Assembly (NCBI RefSeq): GCF_900591205.1
Contig: NZ_UUPU01000001.1
Coordinates: forward strand, 558,001 to 622,000
DNA: 64,000 nt
Direction of reading: 5' to 3'
Origin: Pseudomonas viridiflava
GTDB taxonomy: Bacteria > Pseudomonadota > Gammaproteobacteria > Pseudomonadales > Pseudomonadaceae
In this document: piece after piece, positions 37,534 through 45,624 of the stretch
Layout: each line of letters starts with the position of its first letter
How positions within the stretch are numbered: position 1 is the first letter of the stretch
Translations under genes and position numbers: made by a program
Notes under the pieces: generated by a model
Databases searched by the model: none
Told to the model about the DNA's origin: nothing
What the model saw: only the letters and a program-made list of their open reading frames with translations

Positions 37534-37930
37534 GCGCTTCATTCCTGTTCTGCGTAATTGCCTGCTTGTGGTCTGCCTGATCTATATCGGCGGCAGTTGG
37601 ATCCTGTCACCCGGTACGCCGGACCTGGATGAAGTGGTGTTGAAGCATTCCCTGGGCAACGGCACGTCGATCTATGGTGCGCGAGACGGTCAAGGTGGCG
37701 CAACGGTGGGGTTTTCCTACAGGTACTACGTTCATAAGGACTTTGGGAGTGATCAGGAAGCACTCTCGGCCTTGGTATTGGCGCATCCCTTTTTGAAAAC
37801 CAAAGAGCCTTTTGTTCAGGTGAGCAAGCATGAAGGTGTGCTTGTTTTGGATATTCAGGGGGAGGTGTATGAGTATCATAGCTATGCCCTTGAGGGCCTT
37901 GGAGCAGTCAAGGTAGAGATGGCGTTGTGA
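37511..37930 (+). CDS. Candidate immunity protein for the Ntox44-like toxin, membrane-anchored
   Basis: 139 aa of no recognised family. One membrane helix lies at about residues 14-33 (VLRNCLLVVCLIYIGGSWIL), followed by a small alpha/beta domain of about 100 residues. It starts inside the toxin gene (23-base overlap), the usual layout for coupled toxin and immunity genes. An ATG at 37511 preceded by AAAAGG is preferred over the TTG six bases upstream. The anchor suggests it faces the periplasm. The immunity role is inferred from position only. Confidence 0.55.
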   Translation: MQFRKATERFIPVLRNCLLVVCLIYIGGSWILSPGTPDLDEVVLKHSLGNGTSIYGARDGQGGATVGFSYRYYVHKDFGSDQEALSALVLAHPFLKTKEPFVQVSKHEGVLVLDIQGEVYEYHSYALEGLGAVKVEMAL

Positions 37931-37936
37931 CGGACC

Positions 37937-37992
37937 AGCCTTCGGATTTTTCCTGCAAGATTTTGGGCCGTGCATGAACTTGTGGGGTGCTT
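37937..37992. repeat. 56-bp direct repeat, copy B
   Basis: One mismatch to the copy at 35761-35816. It begins seven bases after the stop of the candidate immunity gene and so marks the right border of the cargo. Confidence 0.9.
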
Positions 37993-38028
37993 TCTGTGGG
38001 CCTAGTCTTCGCCCGGTCATCGAAAAAC

Positions 38029-38057
38029 GGTGACACGGACGTGCAAGTCCGGTTACC
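38029..38057. promoter_or_regulatory. Strong hairpin in the leader of a gene stub
   Basis: GGTGAC-A-CGGAC-GTGCAA-GTCCG-GTTACC: an inner 5-bp stem and an outer 6-bp stem with one G-T pair and a bulged A. It lies 18 bases before the ATG at 38075. It looks like a conserved mRNA leader structure; I know of no assigned function. Confidence 0.5.
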
Positions 38058-38074
38058 TATCGGAACTGTAAATC

Positions 38075-38150
38075 ATGACTAAACCTACCCCGAATCCGAC
38101 CCTCTTCACCGTAAGCCTCCACCAAAACACCGAAGCGCGACTGAGCAAAT
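38075..38150 (+). pseudogene. N-terminal stub of a DUF3077/DUF6124-like gene, cut by a REPIN
   Basis: Starts MTKPTPNPTLFTVS, like the opening of small Pseudomonas proteins of the DUF3077/DUF6124 group (MxKPTPNPP). After about 25 codons the sequence runs into the REPIN at 38148, and the frame then only translates repeat sequence to a stop at 38296. The family match is from memory of a short motif and is tentative. Confidence 0.45.
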
Positions 38151-38240
38151 GTGGGCGCTGGCTTGCCTGCGATGGCGGGCTGTCAGTCGATGTATTTACA
38201 GCTGACCCACCGCTATCGCAGGCAAGCCAGCTCCCACATT
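38148..38240. repeat. REPIN interrupting the gene stub
   Basis: AAATGTGGGCGCTGGCTTGCCTGCG ... CGCAGGCAAGCCAGCTCCCACATTTT. Between 38241 and the mdcA start at 38378 I see the block tail (TTCGGCTCAATCCAGTAT) and probable mdc promoter sequence but no clear elements. Confidence 0.9.
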
Positions 38241-38377
38241 TTAATTTTGTTCGGCTCAATCCAGTATCCACTGATAGTCCGTTACTCCAACCGTAACGAT
38301 CCGCCGCTGAGCTTGATTGATGGCCCACTCAATCACTCCTAAGGTAGGCCCCACGACAGCAAACCCGTGGAGCGACC

Positions 38378-40048
38378 ATGACAACAACCATCACCCCCGA
38401 CTCGCGCTGGACGCGGCGGCGCGACGAGAAGCAGCGGCGGCTCGGGCTGGTCAAGCAATACGCAGACGGGGCGGTGCTGCCCAGTGACAGAATCGTCGAG
38501 GCCCTGGAAGCGCTGATCCTCCCCGGCGACCGCGTGGTGCTGGAGGGCAACAACCAGAAGCAGGCCGACTTCCTCTCGCGCTCCCTAGCCAAAGCCGACC
38601 CCGCCAAGCTCCACGATTTGCACATGATCATGCCCAGTGTCGGGCGTTCCGAGCACCTGGACCTGTTTGAAAAGGGCATTGCCCGCAAGCTGGACTTCTC
38701 GTTCGCCGGCACCCAATCCCTGCGTATCAGCCAGTTGCTGGAAGATGGTCTGCTGGAAATCGGCGCGATTCACACCTATATCGAACTCTATGCACGGCTG
38801 GTGGTGGACCTGATCCCCAACGTGGTGCTCTCCGCGGGGTTCATGGCCGACCGCGCCGGCAATATCTACACCGGCGCCAGCACCGAAGACACCCCGGCGC
38901 TGATCGAGCCCGCCGCGTTCAGCGATGGCATCGTGATCGTGCAGGTCAATCAGTTGGTGGATGACGTTACCGACTTGCCTCGCGTCGACATCCCCGCGAG
39001 CTGGGTAGACTTTGTGGTGGTGGCCGACAAGCCGTTCTACATCGAGCCGCTGTTCACCCGCGACCCGCGCCACATCAAGCCGGTGCATGTGCTGATGGCG
39101 ATGATGGCGATCCGTGGTATCTACGAAAAACACAACGTGCAGTCGCTGAACCACGGTATCGGTTTCAACACTGCTGCCATCGAATTGATCCTGCCCACCT
39201 ACGGCGAATCGCTGGGCCTCAAAGGCAAAATCTGCCGCAACTGGACGCTCAACCCACACCCAACCCTGATCCCTGCGATTGAAAGCGGCTGGGTCGAAAG
39301 CGTGCATTGCTTCGGCACCGAGCTGGGCATGGAAAACTACATCGCCGCACGGCCGGACGTGTTCTTCACCGGTCGCGATGGCTCGATGCGTTCCAACCGG
39401 ATGTTCTGCCAGCTCGCCGGCCAATACGCGGTGGACCTGTTTATCGGCGCTACCCTGCAGGTCGACGGCGACGGGCATTCAAGCACCGTAACTCGTGGCC
39501 GCCTCGCCGGTTTTGGCGGCGCGCCGAACATGGGTCACGACCCACGCGGCCGTCGCCATGGCACACCGGCCTGGCTCGATATGCGCCACGACGATGCCCC
39601 TGAAGCCTTGCTGGAACGCGGCAAAAAGCTCGTGGTGCAAATGGTCGAAACCTTCCAGGAAGGCGGCAAACCCACCTTCGTCAACACCCTCGATGCGGTG
39701 GAAGTGGCGCGCAAAAGCGGCATGCCGCTGGCGCCGATCATGATCTACGGCGACGACGTAACCCACCTGCTCACCGAAGAAGGCATTGCCTACCTGTACA
39801 AGGCGCGCTCCCTGGAGGAGCGCCAGGCGATGATCGCTGCCGTTGCCGGGGTGACCGCTATCGGCATGCGCCACAACCCCAAGGACACTGCGCGCATGCG
39901 CCGCGAAGGCTTGATCGCCTTGCCCGAAGATTTGGGCATCCGCCGCACCGACGCCACCCGCGAGCTGTTGGCCGCCAAGAGCGTGGCCGACCTGGTGGAC
40001 TGGTCCGGTGGCTTGTACAACCCGCCCGCCAAGTTCAGGAGCTGGTAA
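38378..40048 (+). CDS. mdcA: Malonate decarboxylase alpha subunit
   Basis: Acetyl-ACP:malonyl-ACP transferase subunit of biotin-independent malonate decarboxylase. It is 556 aa, the standard length. It has a CoA-transferase-like fold: VVLEGNNQKQADFLSRSL, GAIHTYIELYARL, LNHGIGFNTAAIEL and GRLAGFGGAPNMGHDPRGRRH. First gene of a tightly packed operon; mdcB begins directly after its stop. Confidence 0.96.
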   Translation: MTTTITPDSRWTRRRDEKQRRLGLVKQYADGAVLPSDRIVEALEALILPGDRVVLEGNNQKQADFLSRSLAKADPAKLHDLHMIMPSVGRSEHLDLFEKGIARKLDFSFAGTQSLRISQLLEDGLLEIGAIHTYIELYARLVVDLIPNVVLSAGFMADRAGNIYTGASTEDTPALIEPAAFSDGIVIVQVNQLVDDVTDLPRVDIPASWVDFVVVADKPFYIEPLFTRDPRHIKPVHVLMAMMAIRGIYEKHNVQSLNHGIGFNTAAIELILPTYGESLGLKGKICRNWTLNPHPTLIPAIESGWVESVHCFGTELGMENYIAARPDVFFTGRDGSMRSNRMFCQLAGQYAVDLFIGATLQVDGDGHSSTVTRGRLAGFGGAPNMGHDPRGRRHGTPAWLDMRHDDAPEALLERGKKLVVQMVETFQEGGKPTFVNTLDAVEVARKSGMPLAPIMIYGDDVTHLLTEEGIAYLYKARSLEERQAMIAAVAGVTAIGMRHNPKDTARMRREGLIALPEDLGIRRTDATRELLAAKSVADLVDWSGGLYNPPAKFRSW

Positions 40049-40882
40049 ATGCGCGCCCTTAAATTGCATGAACTGAGCCTCGCCGATCGCCTGGCGGATA
40101 TGGCCGTCGACGCCTTGATTGATGAGGCTGACTTGTCGCCAAAACCTGCCCTGGTAGACCGTCGCGGCAACGGCGCCCACAGCGATTTGCACCTGGGCCT
40201 GATGCACGCTTCGGCGCTGTCGTTGTGGCCGATGTTCAAGGAAATGGCGGAAGCGGCGCTTGAAGTCGGTGAAGTCGGTTTGCCCCTGCGTGAAGCCCTC
40301 GGGCGTATTGGTCGCGAGGGTGAAGAGGCAATGCTCGCCACCACCAACGGCGTGAATACCCATCGCGGCGCAATCTGGGCGCTCGGTTTGCTCACCGCCG
40401 CCGCCGCTCTGGCACCACGTGCCATCACCCTGACGGCGGCCAGACTGGCCTTGCTCAACGACCGCTACGCCCCGCAGCCCATGAGCCACGGTGCCCAAGT
40501 CGCGCAACGCTACGGCGCCCGCGGTGCGCGTGAAGAAGCGCAACTGGGCTTCCCGTCCGTGGTGCAACGTGGCTTGCCGCAACTGCACAAAAGTCGTCGG
40601 CAAAACGCCGGTGAACAGAACGCCCGCCTGGATGCCCTGCTCGCGATCATGACCGACCTCGCCGACACCTGCGTGCTCTACCGCGCAGGCCCCGAAGGCT
40701 TGCAAGCCATGCAGTACGGCGCCCAAGCCGTGCTGGATGCGGGTGGCAGCGCGACCCTCGCCGGTCGCCGCCAGCTGCACGCGCTGGACCAGCAACTGCT
40801 GGCCCTGAATGCCTCCCCCGGCGGCGCCGCCGACCTGTTGGCGGCCTGCCTGTTTATCGACCGCCTCGACGGAGCGTTGTGA
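40049..40882 (+). CDS. mdcB: Triphosphoribosyl-dephospho-CoA synthase MdcB
   Basis: Makes the prosthetic-group precursor 2'-(5''-triphosphoribosyl)-3'-dephospho-CoA for the MdcC carrier. It is 277 aa, CitG-like. It contains [19 protein letters not shown] near the start, and [20 protein letters not shown] (the CitG signature) in the middle. The stop shares bases with the mdcC start (TGATG). Confidence 0.93.
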   Translation: MRALKLHELSLADRLADMAVDALIDEADLSPKPALVDRRGNGAHSDLHLGLMHASALSLWPMFKEMAEAALEVGEVGLPLREALGRIGREGEEAMLATTNGVNTHRGAIWALGLLTAAAALAPRAITLTAARLALLNDRYAPQPMSHGAQVAQRYGARGAREEAQLGFPSVVQRGLPQLHKSRRQNAGEQNARLDALLAIMTDLADTCVLYRAGPEGLQAMQYGAQAVLDAGGSATLAGRRQLHALDQQLLALNASPGGAADLLAACLFIDRLDGAL

Positions 40883-41181
40883 TGGAAACCTTATCCTTTG
40901 AATTCCCCGCCGGGCAGCCGCCCAAAGGCCGTGCGCTGGTGGGCTGTGTCGGCTCCGGTGACCTGGAAGTGCTGCTGGAGCCAGGCACGCCGGGCACGCT
41001 GACCATTCAAGTACAGACCTCGGTGAATGGCGCCGAACAACGCTGGCAGCACCTGTTTGAGCGGATCTTCCAGGAGCACACGCCACCGGCGCTGAAGATT
41101 GATATCCACGATTTTGGCGCCACGCCCGGCGTGGTGCGTCTGCGCCTGGAGCAGGGTTTCGAGGAGATCGGCCATGACTGA
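40882..41181 (+). CDS. mdcC: Malonate decarboxylase acyl carrier protein (delta subunit)
   Basis: 99 aa carrier subunit. The serine that receives the dephospho-CoA prosthetic group lies in VGCVGSGDLEVLLEP. The ATG at 40882 overlaps the mdcB stop and the end overlaps the mdcD start by eight bases. Confidence 0.95.
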   Translation: METLSFEFPAGQPPKGRALVGCVGSGDLEVLLEPGTPGTLTIQVQTSVNGAEQRWQHLFERIFQEHTPPALKIDIHDFGATPGVVRLRLEQGFEEIGHD

Positions 41182-42016
41182 CTTGCTCAGCAAACACAGC
41201 TTTGTCGAACTCGGCGCACGGCAGCGGGCCAAGGCGTTGTTGGATGCGGGTTCTTACCGCGAACTGATCGACCCGTTTCAGCGGGTGATGTCGCCCTGGC
41301 TCAGCCGCCAAGGCGTGGTGCCGCAAGCCGATGACGGCGTAGTGATCGCCAAGGGCAGCATCGCCGGTTTGCCGGTGGTGATTGCGGCGATTGAAGGCAA
41401 CTTCCAGGGCGGCAGCCTCGGAGAGGTCGGCGGTGCGAAAATCGCCGGCGCTCTGGAGCTGGCGGCCGAGGACAATCGCAACGGCATCCCGACTCGCGCC
41501 GTGCTGCTGCTGGAAACCGGCGGCGTGCGTTTGCAGGAAGCCAACCTGGGCCTGGCGGCGATTGCCGATATCCATGCGGCGATTGTCGACCTGCGCCAGT
41601 ACCAGCCGGTGATCGGTGTGGTGGCGGGCAGTGTTGGTTGCTTCGGCGGTATGTCCATCGCCGCCGGGTTGTGCAGCTACTTGGTAGTGACTCGCGAAGC
41701 GCGGCTGGGCCTCAATGGCCCGCAAGTGATTGAGCAGGAAGCCGGGCTGGAAGAATACGACTCCCGCGACCGGCCGTTTATCTGGAGCCTCACTGGCGGC
41801 GAGCAGCGTTTCAACAGCGGCCTGGCCGACCGCTATGTGGCGGACGATGTGGTACAGATCCAGCAGACCGTCAGCGCGCTGTTGCAGCAAGGCGTGCCCG
41901 CGCAACAACGCAGTCGCCAAGCCGATTTGTACCTGGCGCGCCTGACGCAACTGGACGCTACGCCGCAAATCGACCCGGCGACGGTGCGCGCCCTGTATCA
42001 AGGAGAACGCTCATGA
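41174..42016 (+). CDS. mdcD: Malonate decarboxylase beta subunit
   Basis: 280 aa. With MdcE it decarboxylates malonyl-ACP to acetyl-ACP. It has a crotonase/carboxyltransferase fold with EGNFQGGSLGEVGGAKIAGALE and GVVAGSVGCFGGMSIAAGL, the oxyanion-hole glycines. The start at 41174 (MTDLLSKHSFVELGARQRA) is preferred over an earlier in-frame ATG inside mdcC. Confidence 0.95.
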   Translation: MTDLLSKHSFVELGARQRAKALLDAGSYRELIDPFQRVMSPWLSRQGVVPQADDGVVIAKGSIAGLPVVIAAIEGNFQGGSLGEVGGAKIAGALELAAEDNRNGIPTRAVLLLETGGVRLQEANLGLAAIADIHAAIVDLRQYQPVIGVVAGSVGCFGGMSIAAGLCSYLVVTREARLGLNGPQVIEQEAGLEEYDSRDRPFIWSLTGGEQRFNSGLADRYVADDVVQIQQTVSALLQQGVPAQQRSRQADLYLARLTQLDATPQIDPATVRALYQGERS

Positions 42017-42783
42017 GAGGCTTGCAGTGGTTCAACGCATTGAGCGCCGGCGCTACACCTGTCGTCGGTTTGCCCGACTCGCTGAAAGTCGCCGACGGTG
42101 TATTGGGTGAACAGGCCGTGCGCTTTATTGCCGTGGTCACCGACCCACACAACCGCTTCCCGCGTGCACGCAACGGCGAGGTCGGCTTGCTCGAAGGCTG
42201 GGGCCTGGCCAAGGCGGTGGATGAAGCCATCGCCCGAGGCGACAAGCGCCCGATCATTGCCATCGTTGATGTGCCGAGCCAAGCCTACGGCCGTCGCGAA
42301 GAAGCCCTGGGCATTCACCAGGCGCTCGCCGCTGCCGCCGACAGCTACGCCCGCGCACGTTTGGCCGGGCACCCGGTGATCGCGCTGCTGGTGGGCAAGG
42401 CCATGTCCGGCGCATTTCTGGCCCACGGCTACCAGGCCAACCGCCTGATCGCCCTGCGTGACCCCGGTGTAATGGTGCACGCCATGGGCAAGGCGTCGGC
42501 GGCGCGGGTGACCTTGCGCAGTGTCGAAGAGCTGGAAGCCCTGGCCGCCAGCGTGCCGCCGATGGCCTATGACATCGACAGCTATGCCAGCCTCGGTTTG
42601 CTCTGGGAAACCTTGTCGGTCAGCCAGATTGAGCAGCCCACGGCGGACGATGTAGCACGGGTCGTCGATTGCCTGGTGCATGCGATCAAGGATATCGGTG
42701 GCACCGACCTGAGCGGACGCCTCGGTGCCACCAATCGCGCCGCTTCCAGCCACGTACGCCAACTGCTGCGGGAGCAATGGTGA
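42013..42783 (+). CDS. mdcE: Malonate decarboxylase gamma subunit
   Basis: 256 aa, second half of the decarboxylase. IVDVPSQAYGRREEALGIHQ and ALLVGKAMSGAFLAHGYQANR are typical of MdcE. It overlaps mdcD by four bases. Confidence 0.95.
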   Translation: MRGLQWFNALSAGATPVVGLPDSLKVADGVLGEQAVRFIAVVTDPHNRFPRARNGEVGLLEGWGLAKAVDEAIARGDKRPIIAIVDVPSQAYGRREEALGIHQALAAAADSYARARLAGHPVIALLVGKAMSGAFLAHGYQANRLIALRDPGVMVHAMGKASAARVTLRSVEELEALAASVPPMAYDIDSYASLGLLWETLSVSQIEQPTADDVARVVDCLVHAIKDIGGTDLSGRLGATNRAASSHVRQLLREQW

Positions 42784-43373
42784 ACGCCCACGACTTGCTC
42801 TGGGGCATGACCCCGGCGCATCTGCCTGCCGAGGCTCCGGCCTGGGCGGTGGAGGCGATTGGCGCTGGCCACCCGGTGGTGGTGCGTCGCGCCCTCGCCG
42901 AGCCGGGCTATGTGGCGGTCGGGGTGCGCGGGCGTTTGCGCGAGCAGCGTTTGGCGGCGGTGATGCCCCTTGCGGCTGTGCAACGACGCGTGGCGCCGGA
43001 AGCCTTGCGCGGTGTGGTGACGTCACGGGACTTGCCGGCGTTGCGCGCCCTCGCCGCGCTGCGGCCGGTGCTGGCGCAGCAGACCTGGGGCGTCACGGGC
43101 AGCGCGGGTTTCGAGTTGGCCAGCGGGATCGAAGCCCTGCATGCCATGAGTGATCTGGATTTGATTCTGCGCACACCCGAGCCGTTGGCCCGAGGTGATG
43201 CGCAAGATCTGCTGGCGATTCTGGGCACGGCAGGGTGCGCCGTGGACCTGCAACTGCAAACCCCGTTTGGCGCTGTTGCCTTGCGTGAATGGGCCAGTGG
43301 GTCACGCCGCGTGCTGCTGAAAACCGCCAGCGGCGCGCACCTCGTCCTCGACCCTTGGCAGGCGGTGGCATGA
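42780..43373 (+). CDS. mdcG: Phosphoribosyl-dephospho-CoA transferase MdcG
   Basis: Attaches the prosthetic group to the MdcC serine. It is 197 aa. The GTG at 42780 overlaps the mdcE stop and lies 5-6 bases after GGGAG; an ATG three bases earlier is the alternative. The nucleotidyl-transferase motif is GIEALHAMSDLDLILRTPE (SDxD). Confidence 0.92.
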   Translation: MNAHDLLWGMTPAHLPAEAPAWAVEAIGAGHPVVVRRALAEPGYVAVGVRGRLREQRLAAVMPLAAVQRRVAPEALRGVVTSRDLPALRALAALRPVLAQQTWGVTGSAGFELASGIEALHAMSDLDLILRTPEPLARGDAQDLLAILGTAGCAVDLQLQTPFGAVALREWASGSRRVLLKTASGAHLVLDPWQAVA

Positions 43374-44269
43374 GCAGCCTTCTGGTGTTTCCAGGGCAGG
43401 GCGCGCAACGGCCGGGCATGCTCCGGGCGTTGCCGGGCGCTGTGTTGGAGCATGCCAGTGAGGTGTTGGGTGAAGACGTTCGCGCATTGGATTCGGCTGA
43501 GGCCCTGGCGAGTACCCGCGCTGTTCAGCTGTGCCTGTTGATCACCGGCGTGGCCCATGCCCGCCAGTTGCAGCACACGCCCGATTACGTGGCGGGCCTG
43601 TCCATCGGCGCCTATCCGGCAGCGGTCATCGCCGGTGCCCTGGACTTTGCCGACGCGCTGAAGCTGGTCAGTCTGCGCGGCGAACTGATGCAAAACGCTT
43701 ATCCACACGGCTACGGCATGACCGCGATCGTTGGCCCGGCGTTATCCACCGTCGAAACATTGCTGGCCGAAATCCACAGCCCCGACACCCCGGTGTACCT
43801 GGCCAATATCAATGCCGATAACCAGACCGTGATCGCCGGCAGCAACGCGGCGATGCAGCGGGTCGCAGAACGTATCAAGGGCAACGGCGTCGCCAAGCGC
43901 CTGGCCGTCAGTGTGCCGTCCCACTGCGCGTTGCTGGACGCTTCGGCCCAGGCCCTGGCCCAAGCTTTCGTACCGCTCAAGGCGCCGCGCATCAGCTACC
44001 TGAGCAGCACGCGTGCGCGGCCGATCCACAACCCCGAACAGCTGCGTGATGACCTGGCCTTCAACATGTGCCGCATCGTCGACTGGCGCGGCACCGTGCA
44101 AAGCGCCTATGAGCGCGGCGTGCGCCTGCAGATCGAACTGCCCCCGGGCAGCGTGCTCACCGGCCTGTCACGGCGGGTGTTTGAACAAGGCACCGTGATC
44201 GCCTGCGAGGGTGCGCGCCTGGACACCTTGCAGGCCCTGCTTCAAGAGGAGGAACGCCGCCACCGATAA
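43370..44269 (+). CDS. mdcH: Malonate decarboxylase malonyl-CoA:ACP transacylase subunit
   Basis: Transfers malonyl from malonyl-CoA to the carrier to start catalysis. It is 299 aa, FabD-like: LVFPGQGAQRPGML at the N-terminus, nucleophile Ser in AGLSIGAYPAAVIAG (GLSIG rather than the FabD-type GHSLG), and His in SVPSHCALLDA. Four-base overlap with mdcG. Confidence 0.94.
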   Translation: MSSLLVFPGQGAQRPGMLRALPGAVLEHASEVLGEDVRALDSAEALASTRAVQLCLLITGVAHARQLQHTPDYVAGLSIGAYPAAVIAGALDFADALKLVSLRGELMQNAYPHGYGMTAIVGPALSTVETLLAEIHSPDTPVYLANINADNQTVIAGSNAAMQRVAERIKGNGVAKRLAVSVPSHCALLDASAQALAQAFVPLKAPRISYLSSTRARPIHNPEQLRDDLAFNMCRIVDWRGTVQSAYERGVRLQIELPPGSVLTGLSRRVFEQGTVIACEGARLDTLQALLQEEERRHR

Positions 44270-44336
44270 AGCACCACCCAAGGCTTTCGAAGCACAAAAA
44301 CAACAATTTCGATCGAGCACTTTGAGGACAACAACA

Positions 44337-44729
44337 ATGATTATTTACGGTGTGGCGTTCCTGGCGTTTTGTACGCTCGTGGGGCTGTTTGTGGGCGAGT
44401 TGCTCGGTAAGTGGCTGGGCATTCCGGCCAACGTCGGCGGGGTGGGGATCGCCATGTTGCTGTTGATCGGCCTGGGCAGTTACTTGCAAAAACGCGGGTT
44501 GTTTGTGGGCAAGTCCGAGCAGGGCCTGACGTTCTGGGCGGCGATTTATATTCCGATTGTGGTGGCGATGGCGGCGCAGCAAAACGTCTATGGCGCGATC
44601 AAGGGTGGGCCGATGGCAATTTTGGCGGGCACGCTGGCGGTGGTGTTGGGTTTTGCTTTGGTGCCGGTGCTGGTGCGTATCGGCAACCGTGAGCCGAGCG
44701 CTGTTGTTCCTACCAAAGAAGCCGGGTGA
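44337..44729 (+). CDS. madL: Malonate transporter subunit MadL
   Basis: 130 aa with four hydrophobic helices. It starts MIIYGVAFLAFCTLVGLFVG and contains GIPANVGGVGIAMLLLIG, as in MadL of the sodium-dependent MadLM malonate carrier. The 67-base gap after mdcH has no clear terminator, so it is likely in the same transcript. Confidence 0.93.
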   Translation: MIIYGVAFLAFCTLVGLFVGELLGKWLGIPANVGGVGIAMLLLIGLGSYLQKRGLFVGKSEQGLTFWAAIYIPIVVAMAAQQNVYGAIKGGPMAILAGTLAVVLGFALVPVLVRIGNREPSAVVPTKEAG

Positions 44730-44734
44730 TCGCC

Positions 44735-45499
44735 ATGTATGAATCAATGATGAAAGTAGTCACCGGCTACGGCTTGATCAGTGGGTTTGCAGTAATCGGC
44801 CTGACCATGTGGGTCTCCTACTGGATCTCCGACACCTTCACCAAGGGCCGCCTGCACGGCTCGGCCATCGCCATTTTGTTGGGGCTGGTGCTGTCGTATG
44901 TGGGCGGTGCGTTTACCGGAGGCGCCAAAGGTGTGGTGGATATTCCATTGCTGTCGGGTATCGGCTTGCTGGGCGGTGCCATGCTGCGGGACTTCGCGAT
45001 TGTCGCGACCGCCTTTGGGGTGAGTGTCGATGAGCTTAAACGCGCCGGATACGTCGGCGTGCTCGCTTTGTTTGTTGGCGTGGGGTCATCGTTTGTCGCC
45101 GGGGTCGGCGTGGCGATGGCGTTCGGGTATACCGATGCGGTCAGCCTGACCACCATCGGTGCGGGCGCCGTGACCTATATTGTCGGCCCGGTCACCGGCG
45201 CGGCGATTGGCGCCAGCTCCGAGGTGATGGCGCTGTCGATCGCCGCCGGGTTGATCAAGGCGATTCTGGTGATGGTGATGACACCCTTCGTGGCACCGTT
45301 GATCGGCCTTAACACGCCGCGCAGCGCGGTGATCTTCGGCGGGCTGATGGGCACGTCCAGCGGCGTGGCCGGCGGGCTGGCGGCCACCGATCCGAAACTG
45401 GTGCCTTACGGTTGCCTGACGGCGGCGTTCTACACTGCGCTGGGCTGTTTGCTCGGGCCCTCGCTGCTCTACATCATTGTGCGCGGCTTGGTCGGCTAG
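44735..45499 (+). CDS. madM: Malonate transporter subunit MadM
   Basis: 254 aa with about eight membrane helices. It contains YWISDTFTKGRLHGSAIAIL and INTP-like segments (LIGLNTPRSAVIFGGLMGT). Partner of MadL, five bases downstream; in other bacteria the pair replaces MdcF as malonate importer. Confidence 0.93.
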   Translation: MYESMMKVVTGYGLISGFAVIGLTMWVSYWISDTFTKGRLHGSAIAILLGLVLSYVGGAFTGGAKGVVDIPLLSGIGLLGGAMLRDFAIVATAFGVSVDELKRAGYVGVLALFVGVGSSFVAGVGVAMAFGYTDAVSLTTIGAGAVTYIVGPVTGAAIGASSEVMALSIAAGLIKAILVMVMTPFVAPLIGLNTPRSAVIFGGLMGTSSGVAGGLAATDPKLVPYGCLTAAFYTALGCLLGPSLLYIIVRGLVG

Positions 45500-45502
45500 G
45501 TT

Positions 45503-45618
45503 CGGGAGCTGTGTTGCCTGGTTGGGCCTCATCGGGGGCAAGTCGAATCGTCGCACCGCCCCTCCCACATTTTTAATTGTGAACACATTCAAGTGTGGGA
45601 GCAGGCTTGCCTGCGATG
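45503..45618. repeat. Decayed REPIN plus a half REP
   Basis: A degenerate element at 45503-45574, whose right arm (CAAGTCGAATCGTCGC ... CCCCTCCCACATTTTT) is related to the hairpin at 14411, is followed by a half unit GTGTGGGAGCAGGCTTGCCTGCGATGG at 45593-45618. They separate convergent madM and mdcR. Confidence 0.7.
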
Positions 45619-45624
45619 GCAGCC

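Larger units (their letters stand above)
36770..38276. other. Composite block B (second copy of the module, carrying toxin-immunity cargo)
   Basis: Order of parts: REP end CCACACTGAAT, HigA-like tail (36803-36997), toxin and immunity genes (37150-37930), 56-bp repeat (37937-37992), a hairpin leader with a gene stub, REPIN (38148-38240) and the tail TTCGGCTCAATCCAGTAT. Every part except the cargo and stub has a diverged partner in block A in the same order. I see nothing else coding in 36998-37149. Confidence 0.7.

Noticed and set aside
39479..42001. An 840-codon open frame on the minus strand across mdcA-mdcD
   Set aside because: It is the complement of a packed operon with clear protein families. 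Long antisense frames arise from the high third-position GC, and its translation is His/Gln/Arg-rich without motifs.
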